Part shown: positions 1-12,508 of the stretch, piece after piece
How positions within the stretch are numbered: position 1 is the first letter of the stretch
Layout: each line of letters starts with the position of its first letter
Origin: Dendrocalamus latiflorus
Lineage: Eukaryota; Streptophyta; Magnoliopsida; Poales; Poaceae
Assembly (NCBI GenBank): GCA_017311315.1
Contig: CM029626.1
Coordinates: 9,743,643-9,807,642 of the forward strand
DNA length: 64,000 bases
Direction of reading: 5' to 3'
Position numbers and translations under genes: made by a program
The notes under the pieces: generated by a model
The model's input: the letters and a program-made list of their open reading frames with translations, nothing else
Told to the model about the DNA's origin: nothing
Databases searched by the model: none

Positions 1-547
1 AATTTCTATTCATTCTATTCAGTCCATCCTTTTTCAATAGCTTTGATCTACAGCTTTCTCATGTCCGTAGAAACATTGCTGAAACTTTGCCCTAACCTCC
101 CGAGCCCCCTGCTGTGCCGGCACCTTTGTCCGCCACTCGGGCAAAGGAGGTCACCGTGGATAGCTCGGCTCAGCCATCCCTAACCCAAACCACCACACCC
201 CTAAGCTCCCCTACTCCTAGAGATGCTCTATCACAAACGCTATTGTCTTCTTAACCCACCGTTAACCCCCCGTGCCATTCAAAAGTCCCGAGAAGAGAAG
301 ATCTCACCGCCGATGCTCACCTGACTTCCAGCCGCTCCCGAGCCCAAAAATGGAATCCTTGTGGCCCTAGGAACCCACTCGTGGTCGCTAATTATTGTTT
401 CAACCATGAAATCTCCAATCGCTCTACCGCTTGAATTCTCCGACCGCTCCATCGCTTGAATTCTCCAACCACTCCAGTGCTTAAAATCTCTGACCACCTT
501 GTAATCGAGAGAAACTTTGGCCACACCGCTTCGAGTCCTGAGCAACA
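1..547. other. Unassigned sequence at window edge
   Basis: Moderately C-rich sequence with no convincing gene. Open frames here are short and show no recognisable domain. The last part (about 430-540) repeats short phrases around CTCCGACCGCTCC and CTCTGACCACC, which lead into the tandem repeat that follows. Probably degraded repeat DNA. Confidence 0.4.
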
Positions 548-800
548 CCACTCAGATGCCGTTTGATGCTCCTAAGCTATTTGTACGCTGTCCGATTCTC
601 CTAAGCCACTTGTACGCTGTTTGATTCTCCTATGCCACTCGTACGCTGTTCGATGCTCCATTAAGCCACTCGTACACCGTCCAATGATCTCTTGAGCTAC
701 TCGCACGCTGTCCGATGCTCTTAACCCACCCAGACGCCGTCCAATACCTGCAACTACTCGGTCGTCGTCTGATCTCAGTAGCAACTCATACACTGTCCGA
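548..800. repeat. Imperfect tandem repeat, unit about 30 bp, about 8 copies
   Basis: Units have the form GTACGCTGTCCGATNCTCC followed by TAAGCCACTC. They recur about eight times with substitutions and 1-3 base indels, starting near 548, 586, 616, 646, 680, 710, 740 and 768. The array explains the minus-strand open frame across it, which has no domain. It looks like a decayed minisatellite. Confidence 0.75.
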
Positions 801-1670
801 TCTCCATCGACTTCGCATTCGAAATCGAACCTCGACCGTACACTCAATTTCATAGTTGTGCTCGAAACTGCTCAGTATGACTACTCAGGAGTCGTTGCGA
901 CCACATTGTCTTTACGACCACGCTGTGATTTACAACTGCACTGAATACTCAGTCTCAGTAGTCGTAACTCAATTACGACCACGTCTTCCAGTTCCACAAA
1001 CACCTCCACTCGTAAGTAAGATTTATGTCAATAGAAACCACCTGAGTACTCGAAATTTTATTCTCCGAGTACGCAACGATAACTTGATAAGGACTAAACC
1101 CTCTGTGAACAGTAAAACCACGATGAATAGTACCAAGCCTGTTACTATTCATGAAACACCAAAATGCAACTGTTTTATACTACTAAACAACAGAGCAATT
1201 TTGCCGATAATCCTGCAAAAGTGAATCTAGAAAAAAGATTGACATGGGAAACCACGATATGGTTGTGGGTAGTACTGCCGCTGAGCATCGGGTTATGGTT
1301 TGGAGATAAAAAAAATATTTTGGAGTAGAGTAAAGACAAAGCTCGGAGAATGTAAGGACAACCTTATACTAAGCAAAGAACATAGTGGTCCCTCAACCAC
1401 AAGTTTTGACTCGTTAAATCTAGTCTAGTAGCTGCTCAAATCAATTAAATCTCTCCAGGAGTAAAGGAGGGAGAGTTTGGTATAGGAGGGGGTATAAGCA
1501 TACTGAACAACAGTAGACTTCTCTCAGGACGAGGGTTACCTAGGTCTGTTTTGGTAGTCTATTAGGTAGAGCCTATATAAAAGACATAAGCAGTGAAACA
1601 ACCTTATTTTCTTAATTCAGTCATAAAGGTTAAGGAATCTTATGAGTAAAGCTAAGCAACTCACCGAAAA
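801..1670. other. Intergenic, CGACCAC-motif rich, no gene seen
   Basis: Between 880 and 1010 the motif TNCGACCAC recurs (GTTGCGACCACA, TTTACGACCACG, AATTACGACCACG). Similar words occur near 54.6, 56.2, 58.0 and 63.1 kb, so this is probably a dispersed family. A TATA-like TATATAAAAG at 1571-1580 has no gene to drive. I see no coding signal. Confidence 0.35.
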
Positions 1671-1675
1671 TGGCC

Positions 1676-2040
1676 AAAACTTCTTAAAGCTTGTTTGAAA
1701 CCTATTGAAACTTATTGAAACTTTTGGATAAAACTTGTTGAAACTTTGGTTGAAACTTGCTGAAATTTCCTAAAACTTGTTGAAACTCATCGATTGAAAC
1801 TTAATGAAAATTGAGTTTCATCGATTTGATACTTCTTAAAACTTTTAGTTGGAACTTGCTGAAACTTTTGATTGAAACTTATTGAAACTTATCAATTAAA
1901 ACTTGATAAAACTTAAGTTTAAAATTTTGAAACTCGTTGAAACTTTGGTTTGAAATCTTTTAGAAGCTTCTAAAAATATACGAAACTCATTGAAACATAA
2001 AACTTTTCAAATATTTTTTGAAACTTAAAACTATATAAAA
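1676..2040. repeat. Short-period GAAACTT repeat tract
   Basis: The words TTGAAACTT, TTGAAACTTATTGAAACTT and AAAACTTGTTGAAACTT recur every 10-15 bases over about 350 bp with variable spacing. There is no open frame. It is a degenerate low-complexity tract. Confidence 0.75.
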
Positions 2041-2980
2041 GTTATTGCTATACCGTTGCAACAATATATTCTTTACTATTATAAAAGTATGAGTTGGTGG
2101 TTGGTTCATTCTCCCTCCTCTCTTCTCAACCATCCGATTTGATCTAGACCATTCGTCTCTCTCCTCCTCTCTCTCTCAGGATACAACCGCCCACCCCCTC
2201 CACTTTCCCCATCTCCTCGCGCATTCTGATCACCCTTCTATCTCTGTCGTTTGCTCTTCAATGTTTGATGTGTGAAGTTGGCCAGACAAATGGCTCTCTT
2301 AAAAATAGGTGGTGGTTTGGACAGTTAGAAACTGCAAGGGCTGGATCACAACTATGCCACGGCCCAAGGCCGGCACATGCCTACTTCTCTGTTTATCTGG
2401 GCTACTACGGCGCACAAACCTTCCCTCAAAAAGTAGTAGTAGTACATCTAAAAACAAGTAGCAGTGGTATACAGCACAGGAACCATCAGCAGCAATCCTA
2501 AATGGAGCCTTCTCATACATTTTATCGCATCAAAAGCAGCATTTACATGGAGATTTGGAGCAGAAAAGCAAGGGACCGTGCCCTTTCAGCCATGGAGCAT
2601 GCACGGAGATCACAGAAGTCACAAGGTAACCGCAGATTCTCCTTTCAGCCTCCAATGCGAGACCGCGAGGTTGCTGACAAAAGCAGCACTGACCTTTAGG
2701 CGCGGTGCATGCTATATTGCTATGCGATGTTCACCGAGGCGCAAAAGGAGATTCGGGCTAACAGCTACAACAAGGGATCGGCATGCTACAACGCAGCAAA
2801 AGCCAGCAACAGAGCACTGCGATCTTTGCCTGCACGGGACTGAAGAAGTCGAGTCAAAAATGGCACTGGCAGCTTCAATCTTCGCGGTCAATGAATCCAG
2901 GGAGCATACGGTGTAACAATAATCTCCATCTTATGAGCAGAACAATCTCTTCTGAAGAGGCAATCAAAGCGATATATAGT
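2041..2980. other. 3' flank / probable 3' UTR of the SFH gene
   Basis: This stretch lies directly downstream of the minus-strand SFH stop codon. Its open frames in both strands are short, unrelated to one another and without domains. Part of it, from 2980 down toward 2300, is the expected place for the 3' UTR. A pyrimidine-rich patch at 2100-2220 belongs to other intergenic sequence. The poly(A) site cannot be fixed by eye. Confidence 0.35.
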
Positions 2981-5900
2981 TCAGCACTTCAGTTTCAGCA
3001 GAAATAACATCAGGTAAGTTCCGTTCATAATTTCACATGCCTAAAACAGAAACATAAGTTATTGACTTACCCTGACACTAGAGGACTGGTACTGCAGAGC
3101 TTCCAAAGTCCCCACCATTTCCATCTGCTTCACCACGGCAGCGTGCAACACCTATTGGGAAATGCAGCAGGGAGTTAGAACTGTAAGAGAAATGTTAGGC
3201 ATGGTTTCATGATGTCTGATCGATGAACAAGTCTAAATAGAAACACGTACAAAAAGATCTACAAGGTTACGTATCCATGGTGAAACACAAGTGGAAAAAG
3301 ACAGGAGGGGATCCGGGAAGCATGCTGAAAAATTATACTACCACAGGAAGCTAGAAAATAACAACACATCATTCATCAATTCAGGTGCCTATCAGGTATA
3401 GGAGGTATTTTGGTCTACCAAACAGTGGGGGAAACCGAAAATGTTTGTTCTCTAAACCATTTGCCATTTTAAAATGTCCGCGCGGCCTCAGAATCATACC
3501 ATGCAGATAACTAGACATAGCATTGTTGAGAAAGAAGGCAAGCACAAATAAAATAGGAACGAAGACAAAACAAAAGAATAGGGAATTGGAATATGACATT
3601 TTGCCTACGAAATGTGCTTTTGAGTGATCTAACATTTATAACATAAAATAATACAAAACATACAAATCTGCAAAATAAATTACTGTGCAAAACAACTTAC
3701 TTTTTTCGTCCTCTCTAAATCAGCCTCAAGGGATTTTATCCTATCGAAAGACTGCAACAATAGATGCTCTTTCTCCTTTGGCATATCTGGAGGTTTGCTC
3801 TCAAGATGATTGCATAATGACTCGAGCTTTTCAATGCGTTTTAAACAAGCGCTCATGTCATTTTCTCGTACAGTTAGAGGCAGTGGTTGCTCTGCTGCTA
3901 TAGAAGGATGGGCATTCTCTAGCATTCTTTCTCGTCCACAAACAAAAAGGAGAAAGAAGGGTGATATCCTGATCAAGGCTGTGGCTACTCCTCTAACAAG
4001 ATTCTCCAAAGCCCTTCCAGCCGGTGTACCATGCAAACTAAGGGCAATGTTCCCTGCCAGTAATTATAGAGGAACAAAAATTTGCAAACAAACTAAATAA
4101 TCATCAGCTGTAGTTAGTGACCATAAATAACTGTGGTAAAAGAACACGGAGGCAGAAAAAACAAATTCTGATAAGAATTATTTACTGTGAAAAGTTATTT
4201 GAACAAAATGGACAATTTTTCCTCAAAAAGGACAATTTTTACTGTTATAAAGTTGAAACTACAGTGACAAGCAAATATATTTTTGATGCCATAGAACTTA
4301 TTACAAAAAAGAAGAGGTACCTAAATTATGTAGCCATCCGATGGCAGAAGAATGTTTCTGATGGGGTAGTTGATGGGGCACCCTTTCTGAAGATTGTTGT
4401 ACACCCTGAGAAGATTGGGGAGTTATATCTGGGAGACCCTTCCTATCACAAGACTCACAACTACAGAAAGTTGAAGAATCTGACCCCTTAACCTAAGACA
4501 AGCATTTGGTAACAAAATCAGCTCAAGAAGGTACCAAGGATAATTCAAGAGAATGATTTAATAGAATAAATAAGCACAGTTACCTCTTCACAAACTGGAG
4601 TAAGGAAACTGTAGTCAGTACTTTTCTGAACAACCGATAAACCAAGATCATCAACATCTGACTCTGATTCAGCATTTGATGCGTCACTAATCATGCCCTG
4701 CTACCAAAATAAGTAATAGCATACATTTTGGCAAACACCGAGCAGCAATCACCTCTTTGGAGTTTTGAATGGTTTAAGGAAAATGAAAATTTCAGAAACT
4801 TGCCTTCAATTTTTCTGCCCTTAGAGAAGAGCCACTTCTTTCTTCCCCATCAGAAACTTGCTTGATTTCCCTCATACTACCACTTCCCACACTGTGTATC
4901 AGCTACAAATGAAACTTCCGTATGAGTAGTTTGCCTGTTAAAGGGACATTCATGTGTAGAATGCTAGAAATATCATGTTCAAACTGAACAAATTTCATGT
5001 CACACGAAAACGCTTGGTAGATAGCAATTCTGTAGTTTTGTTGGGCAGACTCAAAGATGTGTTGCAAAAAGCATTAGCATAAAAAAGAGATATGTTTGCA
5101 GAATCACTACATTGAGAGGTACCTTCAAAATAACAGGATCATTCCATGGCCCTTTGTTAGAACCAAGACAACCACCCTTGTCGCTGCATTTACATGAACC
5201 ACCAAGAAACTCTGGCAATTCACTGTGAAAAACATTTCCCAAACATGGTAAGCCAAAAAACAGCAGAACCTAAAAATATGTAGACACAAAGAATTTGAAT
5301 GAAAATGCTGATAGACACATTAAGTTGACACCAACCTTGAGTCAATAACTTCAAGAAGTCTGCTCTGGTAGTTCGAACCAAGAACCTAAACAGCAAAACA
5401 GTTCTTTTTGCAATTATAGCGCACATTGTTAAGGAACATGAACATTCTTAGATGATCAGTCGTGGAGCTTACATGAATCTTGGAAGAAGTTTTTGGATCA
5501 AGAAACCCCTTCACACTGTTCCAGACCAACTTGAACCCGCTGCCCGCATTCACAACATACATTTGATGTAGCGTCTGCAAATTCATTTACACTTAGAAAG
5601 GCTACTCAACCAAAATAACACTTGGCACAGCACATCCATTGAAATGTGAAATTACCTCAGGATAATAGTCACTGTCTATTTTCTGCATACGATGAACAAG
5701 CTCCCTTGCCGTTTTTGAGAAATTCTTTAACCCCTGAAACAGCAGCAACAGATTGAAAAAAAGGCAAATCAAACAGTACAGACAAGACACACATATGCAA
5801 ACAAACATCAATGTTGGAACCCAGCCATTGGCATACCACACCATGGACATCCAAGATGGTAGTTGTGGAATCAATGTGCCTCTTGGCTGCCAATGTGCAG

Positions 5901-6755
5901 GCAGGGAACCGCTCCCTGAAAGCCCTCTCAAACTCCTGCACATGGTACTTGATGTACCGGTCCACCGAGGTGATCTGCATGAGCTTGTTTGGATCAACTT
6001 TGCCGAGCCTCTCGATGTACACCGGCCGGCCTTCCTGATCAACGCCGTGGTAGCCCTGAGGGTAGTACCGGAGCACATCGTCGAGCTCATCGAACTCAAA
6101 CTCCTAACCACATGAATCCAGAAGAAAATCAAGAACAAACCAATCAAACAGATATTACAGCTTATCCAGTGTAATGCACTCTGAATTCATATCACCTCCA
6201 AGATTGTGTCAGCTCCAAACTCTTTCCTCCATCTCAGCATCTCTGCCCACATTTGCATTGCCTTCTCGGAGTCGAACTTCCTAGCCTTCAGAAACCTGCA
6301 TTTTAGCACGAGAGCAAACAAGACGGAGTTATTAGCAAACGCCAAAGAAGCAACTGTTATAAAAGAGGCGTTTTTTTTACCCTTTTTCTATCGAACCTTA
6401 GCATCATGTGGTAGTCGTCGTGCTTGTCGGGGAGGAGACCGCGCGCGGCCAGGCGGTCGCGGAACGCGGCGACGGCGCGCTCCTCCTCGGCGTCTCGGAC
6501 GTCCTCGATGGAGATGGTCGCTGGGAAGCGGAAGTCGACGCGCCGCCTGCCGCGCTTCCGGAGCGCGTGGATGGCCTTCCGCCGCAGCGACCCCATCTTC
6601 CGCCGGCGCCGGTCGTCCTCGGAGTTGGGGTCGCACAGCGATATCTCGTGGTCCTCGGCATGGCTCACTGCAGGGCGGCGCAATCCGTTTCAGCCGGAAA
6701 AAAACGCAAGGAATATGCGAACTTTAGCGCCAAGAATTGCTTTCATACCTGACAT
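2981..6755 (-). CDS. SEC14-like phosphatidylinositol/phosphatidylcholine transfer protein (SFH type)
   Basis: This is a lipid transfer protein that should exchange phosphatidylinositol and phosphatidylcholine at membranes and support phosphoinositide signalling and membrane traffic. Fourteen exons on the minus strand: 6755-6749, 6667-6397, 6295-6196, 6103-5837, 5733-5656, 5574-5473, 5385-5336, 5222-5123, 4902-4804, 4697-4584, 4486-4321, 4053-3701, 3151-3071, 3040-2981. They sum to 1848 nt, in frame, giving 615 residues. The CRAL-TRIO N-terminal region is about residues 55-125 (MMLRFLKARKFD). The SEC14 lipid-binding fold is about 126-310 (YYPQGYHGVD, MYVVNAGSGFKLVW, LPEFLGGSC). A hydrophobic segment lies at about 471-488, followed by a coiled coil at about 515-569, as in SFH proteins with a nodulin-like tail. 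The start ATG is in a 7-nt coding exon. Intron 9 begins with GC (AAG|GCAAGT); the other introns are GT-AG. The last exon, ending LKLKC, is the least certain. Confidence 0.92.
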
Positions 6756-7387
6756 GGTCGCGTTTTTGTACCAAATTTAGGTTCTTGGTCAGCCTCAGAG
6801 CTCGAGTCCAAATGTCCAATCCTGAAGCTTATCTAGGGAAGAAATGCAGAAGGTTTAGATGGTTGCAACTTGCAAGAACTGCAGAAAACGCAGATCCTGA
6901 CTGAAATAAACCGAGAAGGAAAATCAAATAATTGAAATTATGCGGTTTCTCTCTAGAACAAGAGTGTTTTCTAGTACCAGAGAGGAATTTGAGTGGTTGC
7001 TAGAAAAAAGGTCTCCTCATCCAAAGGAACTGCAAATGCCACCACATTTATTGATCCTAGGAACTCGCAAAGAAAAGAAACAAGAACTGACAGAAACAGC
7101 TCAACTCACACCCAAAAAGAAACACGAAAACCATTTGACAAAGCTTTCACTAGTACTATCTCAGTCCTTTGCTAGGACCAGGACAGATCCATGAAAACAA
7201 AATGGTAATCCAAAGGCCGAAAGACTGGATCAGATTGGCGAAAATTTACACTTTTTGATCCACTCCGCACGATCTTGGTAGTACAGGTACTGAGTGCTAT
7301 GCTCTCTTCCGTTTGCTGCTGCGGCTTGGTGACTGCGAAGTCTGGTAGGGGCAGCGGCCGCTGATCATAACAGTTCTTTATAGGTGT
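6756..7387. other. 5' flank of the SFH gene
   Basis: Region upstream of the minus-strand SFH start, the expected site of its 5' UTR and promoter. I could not identify a clear TATA box or a further upstream exon. Short open frames on the plus strand between 6940 and 7194 have no domain. Confidence 0.35.
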
Positions 7388-9870
7388 TGTCGGATCTGTA
7401 TTTTGTCATTTCTTAATCATCTTTGATTTCACCTTACTATTACTTGAATAATTATATAGTGCTCCCATATACATTACCATATATCAAAATACATATTATG
7501 CAGAAACATAAATATAATGATGAACTTATTCATGAGCCGATTAGACCGAAATAATTAAAATCAGCGGTGAAAATGGAAACTTCACATAGATGGGACTCTC
7601 AGAACACACCACACGCAGTCAACTGGGGTTCGTAACCTAGTTCTTAGCCTCATCGTCTTCCAGCTCCGTCGACTTCTTTAGATAATTGCAGGGCTTGACT
7701 TTATCCTTCTTACTAAAGTTAATGGTAATTAAGCAACAATTAGTACGAAGATATTCAACAAGCCACCATACAGAATACAATAATAATAAATGCAAGACTG
7801 TCAATGGAGGCTTGATGTTCTTTCATTTGCGAAAACGCCAATATTTTGAGATACAATTATAGAAAATTCCTAAGACCTAGCATTTTTTTTACTAAACCAT
7901 GTTCTTAAAGATAATAAGAGCATGTAATAAGAGTAGTAGTATAGGTTTCATCCACCTGTTACTGAGTATGGTTCCACCCACCAAATGATAGTTTTGTTAC
8001 TGGGGTTATATGTACCTATTAATATCAATGTGTTACATCCAACCAGGGCAATTTAAATCCAGGGTTATATCCACCCAATGAATTTTCATTCCATCCACAA
8101 AGTTTTAGAAGTATACACTAACTCGACTAAGTTTACATGCCCGTCCATGACCGTAGGCACGACTGTTTGAACAGTTTTCACTCTATAGAGGTTGTACATT
8201 TTACCCACAAGAGATAATCAACTTAATATATTTCCCACATTTTTTTGGATATGTGAATCAAGAAGATCGTCATAAGACCTTTACAATGCATCACTTAGTG
8301 TAGGTTACACCCGTTGAGGTTAAATTTGAGTGAGGTTACATTCACCATGCCCAGACCCCCTCTTGTGCCACACGGCAACTTAGACCAACGACACGTTCCG
8401 TATCCACGATGGCTTATAACCAGCGACACGACTCATGGGTCACTCCAATGGTGCAACCCGCACTGGTGGATATAAATTAGTTAGCTAGGTTGTACCCTTT
8501 ATAAACTTATGGTTGCACTAATTTACATTGAAAGGTTGTCATAAGATTCAGTTCTTAGTGTTATCTGGACGGTGCTACTACAAATCATAATTTCTTGTGC
8601 TGCATCTGTATCAATATCTCTTACTATCCGTCCATATATGTAAAGCAAGTTTTAGGGTTTTGACAAGTATAAAATACTTTAGACCAATGTATCCGTCATT
8701 TCCCTCCCATGACTGCCTTAAACCAGTTTTATGTTTGAAATCGATGACAGAGCAATTTAATACCTAGGTATCTAAGGAAGACTAAGTATAGCGCTTATAT
8801 ACAACTTACAACTAGTATGTTAACCATTAATTCTAGGGCGATAAGAGTTTATGTTCAAAGTCAAGGAGTGGGGTATAATTAAGCAATTATCCATATGAAT
8901 TTAACTATAAATAAGTGTAAATATAATTTGTGTAACAAGATAAAGCATGCAATTTGATAATTTTAAATAAAATAATTTGCACTCAAAAGGTAGGTGCAAT
9001 GTGATCAAAGTAATAACTTGCCTTGCTCAATTGACCGCAGCCTTGATCTTACTTATAGCCTTCTCAATCAGTGGTCTTGAATTCTTGGTCTTCGCCTTTA
9101 TTCGAGTCTTGATCCCGCTCGAATTGGTGCTTCTTTGGGACTCCTACTTCTAATTACACGATAAACAATCGAAAACCAAATAAATCCAAATAACCTCAAA
9201 AGTTCAAATAAATTCAATTGAACTCATTTAAGTTTTGCTATGATTGAGGATATGAGAGAAGATTTAGTGAATTATGGGATGCTTCACAACATCAAATGAA
9301 ATTTGGGTGAAAGGAGGAAATGGCGAAGAAACTCTGCCGGGAAAAAATATAGAAGAAGGATGGATGTCGAAGAAGCATTCACAGGAATATTCCACTTTAA
9401 ATTGGAGCATGGCTAGATATCACTGATTGGTGGATGCCAAGACTTGATCTTTAATTTAAGGACTTCTTTTATCAATTTGTATTTATTAAGTAAGTTACAT
9501 GAGTTATGATAGATATGAGAGTCCAAAAGAACACCAGACATTATTTGATGAGTGTTAACAACTAGAGATTAGGGTGTGAGTTCAACATGCGAAGAGTATA
9601 ACTTTCATTCGTTGAGTTAATCTTGGAATCCATATTTTAAGGTTATGCCTTGAATTGTTGATACATTAATTATTCTTAATTACCACACGTGATTATAAAT
9701 CCAGAGATAATGATGTAATGATTGTTATTGAGGTAAGATTGCATTTTTATCATGACTTCTAATTTAAATTTGTATTTCAATTTAGATGGCAAAGGCATAT
9801 TGGTTAATTACCTTTCTTTAACTTAATTTCCCTTTACACAAAGTGATATATATATAGGAAAATTACATAA

Positions 9871-10223
9871 GGCACCTGGGTGCCTAGGCACCCACATCAA
9901 GAACCGTCCGATACACGTGTATGATTGATAATTTTTTTGAGTTTGGGTATGAAAATGTTTTATACCCTTGATATATTTATGGTAAGTAAGTTTTGAACTC
10001 AGTTCAAACTAGTTTGAACTACTTTTGAGTTCAATGCGACTACAATGAGTATATACCATAAAAATAGTTCAAACTAATTAAACTGAAGTTAAATTTAATT
10101 TTTTCGGAGTTTGACATCTCAAATATACTTTTTTGTGGGTATATGAAGATACCCACATCAAACGTTGCGAATCTCAAAGCAAATCAACGGGTATTGATAT
10201 GGGTGCCTAGGCACCTGGGTGCA
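9871..10223. mobile_element. MITE with palindromic termini, inserted in AT-repeat DNA
   Basis: The left end reads GGCACCTGGGTGCCTAGGCA followed by CCCACATCAA. The right end (to about 10223) is its imperfect inverted copy, reading TTGATATGGGTGCCTAGGCA on the plus strand. Both termini contain the palindrome GGGTGCCTAGGCACCC. The element is about 350 bp and noncoding. TA repeats flank it on both sides (9845-9855, and 10237 onward), so it may target microsatellites in the way described for rice Micron elements. That family assignment is a guess. Confidence 0.65.
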
Positions 10224-10234
10224 TGAAACACTCG

Positions 10235-10334
<100 letters not shown>

Positions 10335-11992
10335 ATGATGTCTTTGATTAGCAATTAGATTTGAGATAAATATTAATAACTCCCTTAATTATGATTGAGA
10401 AATTATTAATCTAGCACAAGGTAATTTTTAATTTAAAACTCAGCATTTTATAGAGAAATATTATAGACTTAAAATTTAAGTGATCTACTTTAATTATTTA
10501 AGCATTAATTAAAAAAGGGCCACAAGACTTTTGAGACATTAGCAATCAATATCTATTGTTTTTACATGGCTTAATTTTACGCTATTTATTCTTATATGAT
10601 AATTGATTTGCTAATTTTTTTATGGCATGCAAATTATTCAAGATTTTAGCTCTACCATTTTTATCTTGCATGGATCTTTTTCTAATTTCATAGTTTAGCT
10701 TCATTATTATTTTTATCTACTAAAATATTATTATTCAATTTATTCATTTAATTAAAATGAGAGGTCCTTATAATATTTGGGAGGTATCCATCTTTCTTCT
10801 GCAAAATCCATTATTAATTTTAAATGCTAAATTAATTGATTTACATGACTTAATTAATTCCTAATTGAAAGGGGCTCACTTGTCATTTGATGAGAGAGAG
10901 ATAGAGAAGTGTTCTGTTCAAACAGAAATAGGGGAGGAGTACGGCCAGATAAGGAAGCGGGCGGCGCTAGGATTTGGCGGGGGCGGGTGGGGAGGAGGGC
11001 TGGCCAGAGGGGCAGCGGTGACCATTAAAATGGAACACTAGGAGGGCTCCAAGGGGAGGCAACGTCGATGCTCGGAGCGGCGTGGAGGTGGCTCGACAGG
11101 GCACATGACAGGCGACGCTGGAGGCCGAACACGGTGGGGCCGCCGAAGTGGAAGAGGGGCAAGTCAGAGGGTAACATGAGCATGATGGGGTAGAAGGGAC
11201 TTACCGGTATAGTCGGAGTGGCTGGAGAGGGGCCAAGGTCATCGTGGAGGTGTTGGGCGGGCAGCGGTGAGCTCTAGCCAATGGTTAGGGAAGGACTAGG
11301 ACATCAAGGTGATGCTCTAGCTAGGAGGAATCGAGCCAAGGGGCGCCGAGGAGGAGATAACGACAGCGGATGTGCAATTTGGTCGGAACTGAGGAAGAAC
11401 TGCGTTCCAGCGAACTCTAGTGAGTGAAGCCTGAAATTGATTGAGGGGAATCACAATGGGAGTGTAGAACACGTCGTGACATGAACAGATTTTGGAGGAG
11501 CTCGCCGAGGTGGCCGGAACAACGAGTGATGGCATGGTGGCCGGTGGATGGCTGGAGCCAAACTTCAGCTTTAGAGGGGGATAAGAGCAATGCGGGAGTG
11601 GGGAAGGAGAAGAGGATGGAAGGGAATGGGGAGGCGAGTATGAGGCGGCTTTATTGTTGAAGGAGCGGCATGGAACTGTTGAGGAACAGTAACGTGCGGC
11701 GACACTATTCTTGCATAGCAGAAGGTGGAGTGGCCGGGGCGGTGTTGCGTGAGCTGCGCGCAAACATGACATGCGTGCGTTGTGGGCATGTGCAGCGCAT
11801 GGTGCGGTGCAAGGCCGGGTGGTGCGCATGCGGCATAGGCACAGGCTCGGTTGCATGTAGCACAGGGAAAAATGAGGAAAGAAAACAGGAAAGAGGAGAA
11901 GAGAAGGGGGCACACAGCAAAAGGAAAAGAGAAAAAGGAAGAAAGAAAGGGGATGCTAGCAAATTGAATTCAAATTTTATCAGCATTTCTAA

Positions 11993-12146
11993 GGTGGTGA
12001 TCGGTTCGGCTGAAAAGCTCATGGCTTATGGCTGAAAACACTGTAGCTGGCTGAAAAAAGCACTGTAGCTGACAGAGGCTTATTTAGCATGATTAAATTT
12101 AAAAAATTAAAAAATATAAAAAATATGTTAGCCCATTACGTATAAT
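11993..12146. repeat. Dispersed repeat, copy 1 of 2 in window
   Basis: Begins GGTGGTGATCGGTTCGGCTG and contains ACACTGTAGCTGGCTGAA, TGACAGAGGCTTATTTAGCA and CCCATTACGTATAAT. The second copy is at 60260-60414 in the same orientation with about 90% identity by eye. It is noncoding, probably a hAT-type MITE or part of one. Confidence 0.8.
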
Positions 12147-12508
12147 ACAAACAAATACGGGGAAAAAAGAACCGGCAAAAAAGCTCAACAAAAAACCAAA
12201 AGTTCAGAAAAAACGAAACTTATGAATAGTGAAAACTTTGAGATTTGAACTTGTATTTAAATTCAATCTTGAAGTCTTAGCTCGCTTATCTGGATAGTTT
12301 TAAAATTTCTTGACATTTTTAATTTGAATTCAAATTCCATTTTTCAATACGATCTCTAATTATTTGGCTTTGTTCTCCGATTATTATTATTTGAATTATT
12401 TGGCAAATCTCAGGTCCAAAATCCTAGAGAAATTCAAACAACGACGAAAGAAACAAAAAGAATTTAAAACTCTCACAAATTTAGATATTCCCATTTTTGG
12501 ATGTTACA

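Noticed and set aside
4117..4491. Plus-strand 124-codon open frame in the SFH gene
   Set aside because: It is antisense to the SFH exon at 4486-4321 and its intron. The minus-strand exon restores the reading phase of the gene, which decides the strand.
5753..6174. Plus-strand open frames of 60-120 codons
   Set aside because: Antisense shadows of SFH exon 4 and its flanking introns.
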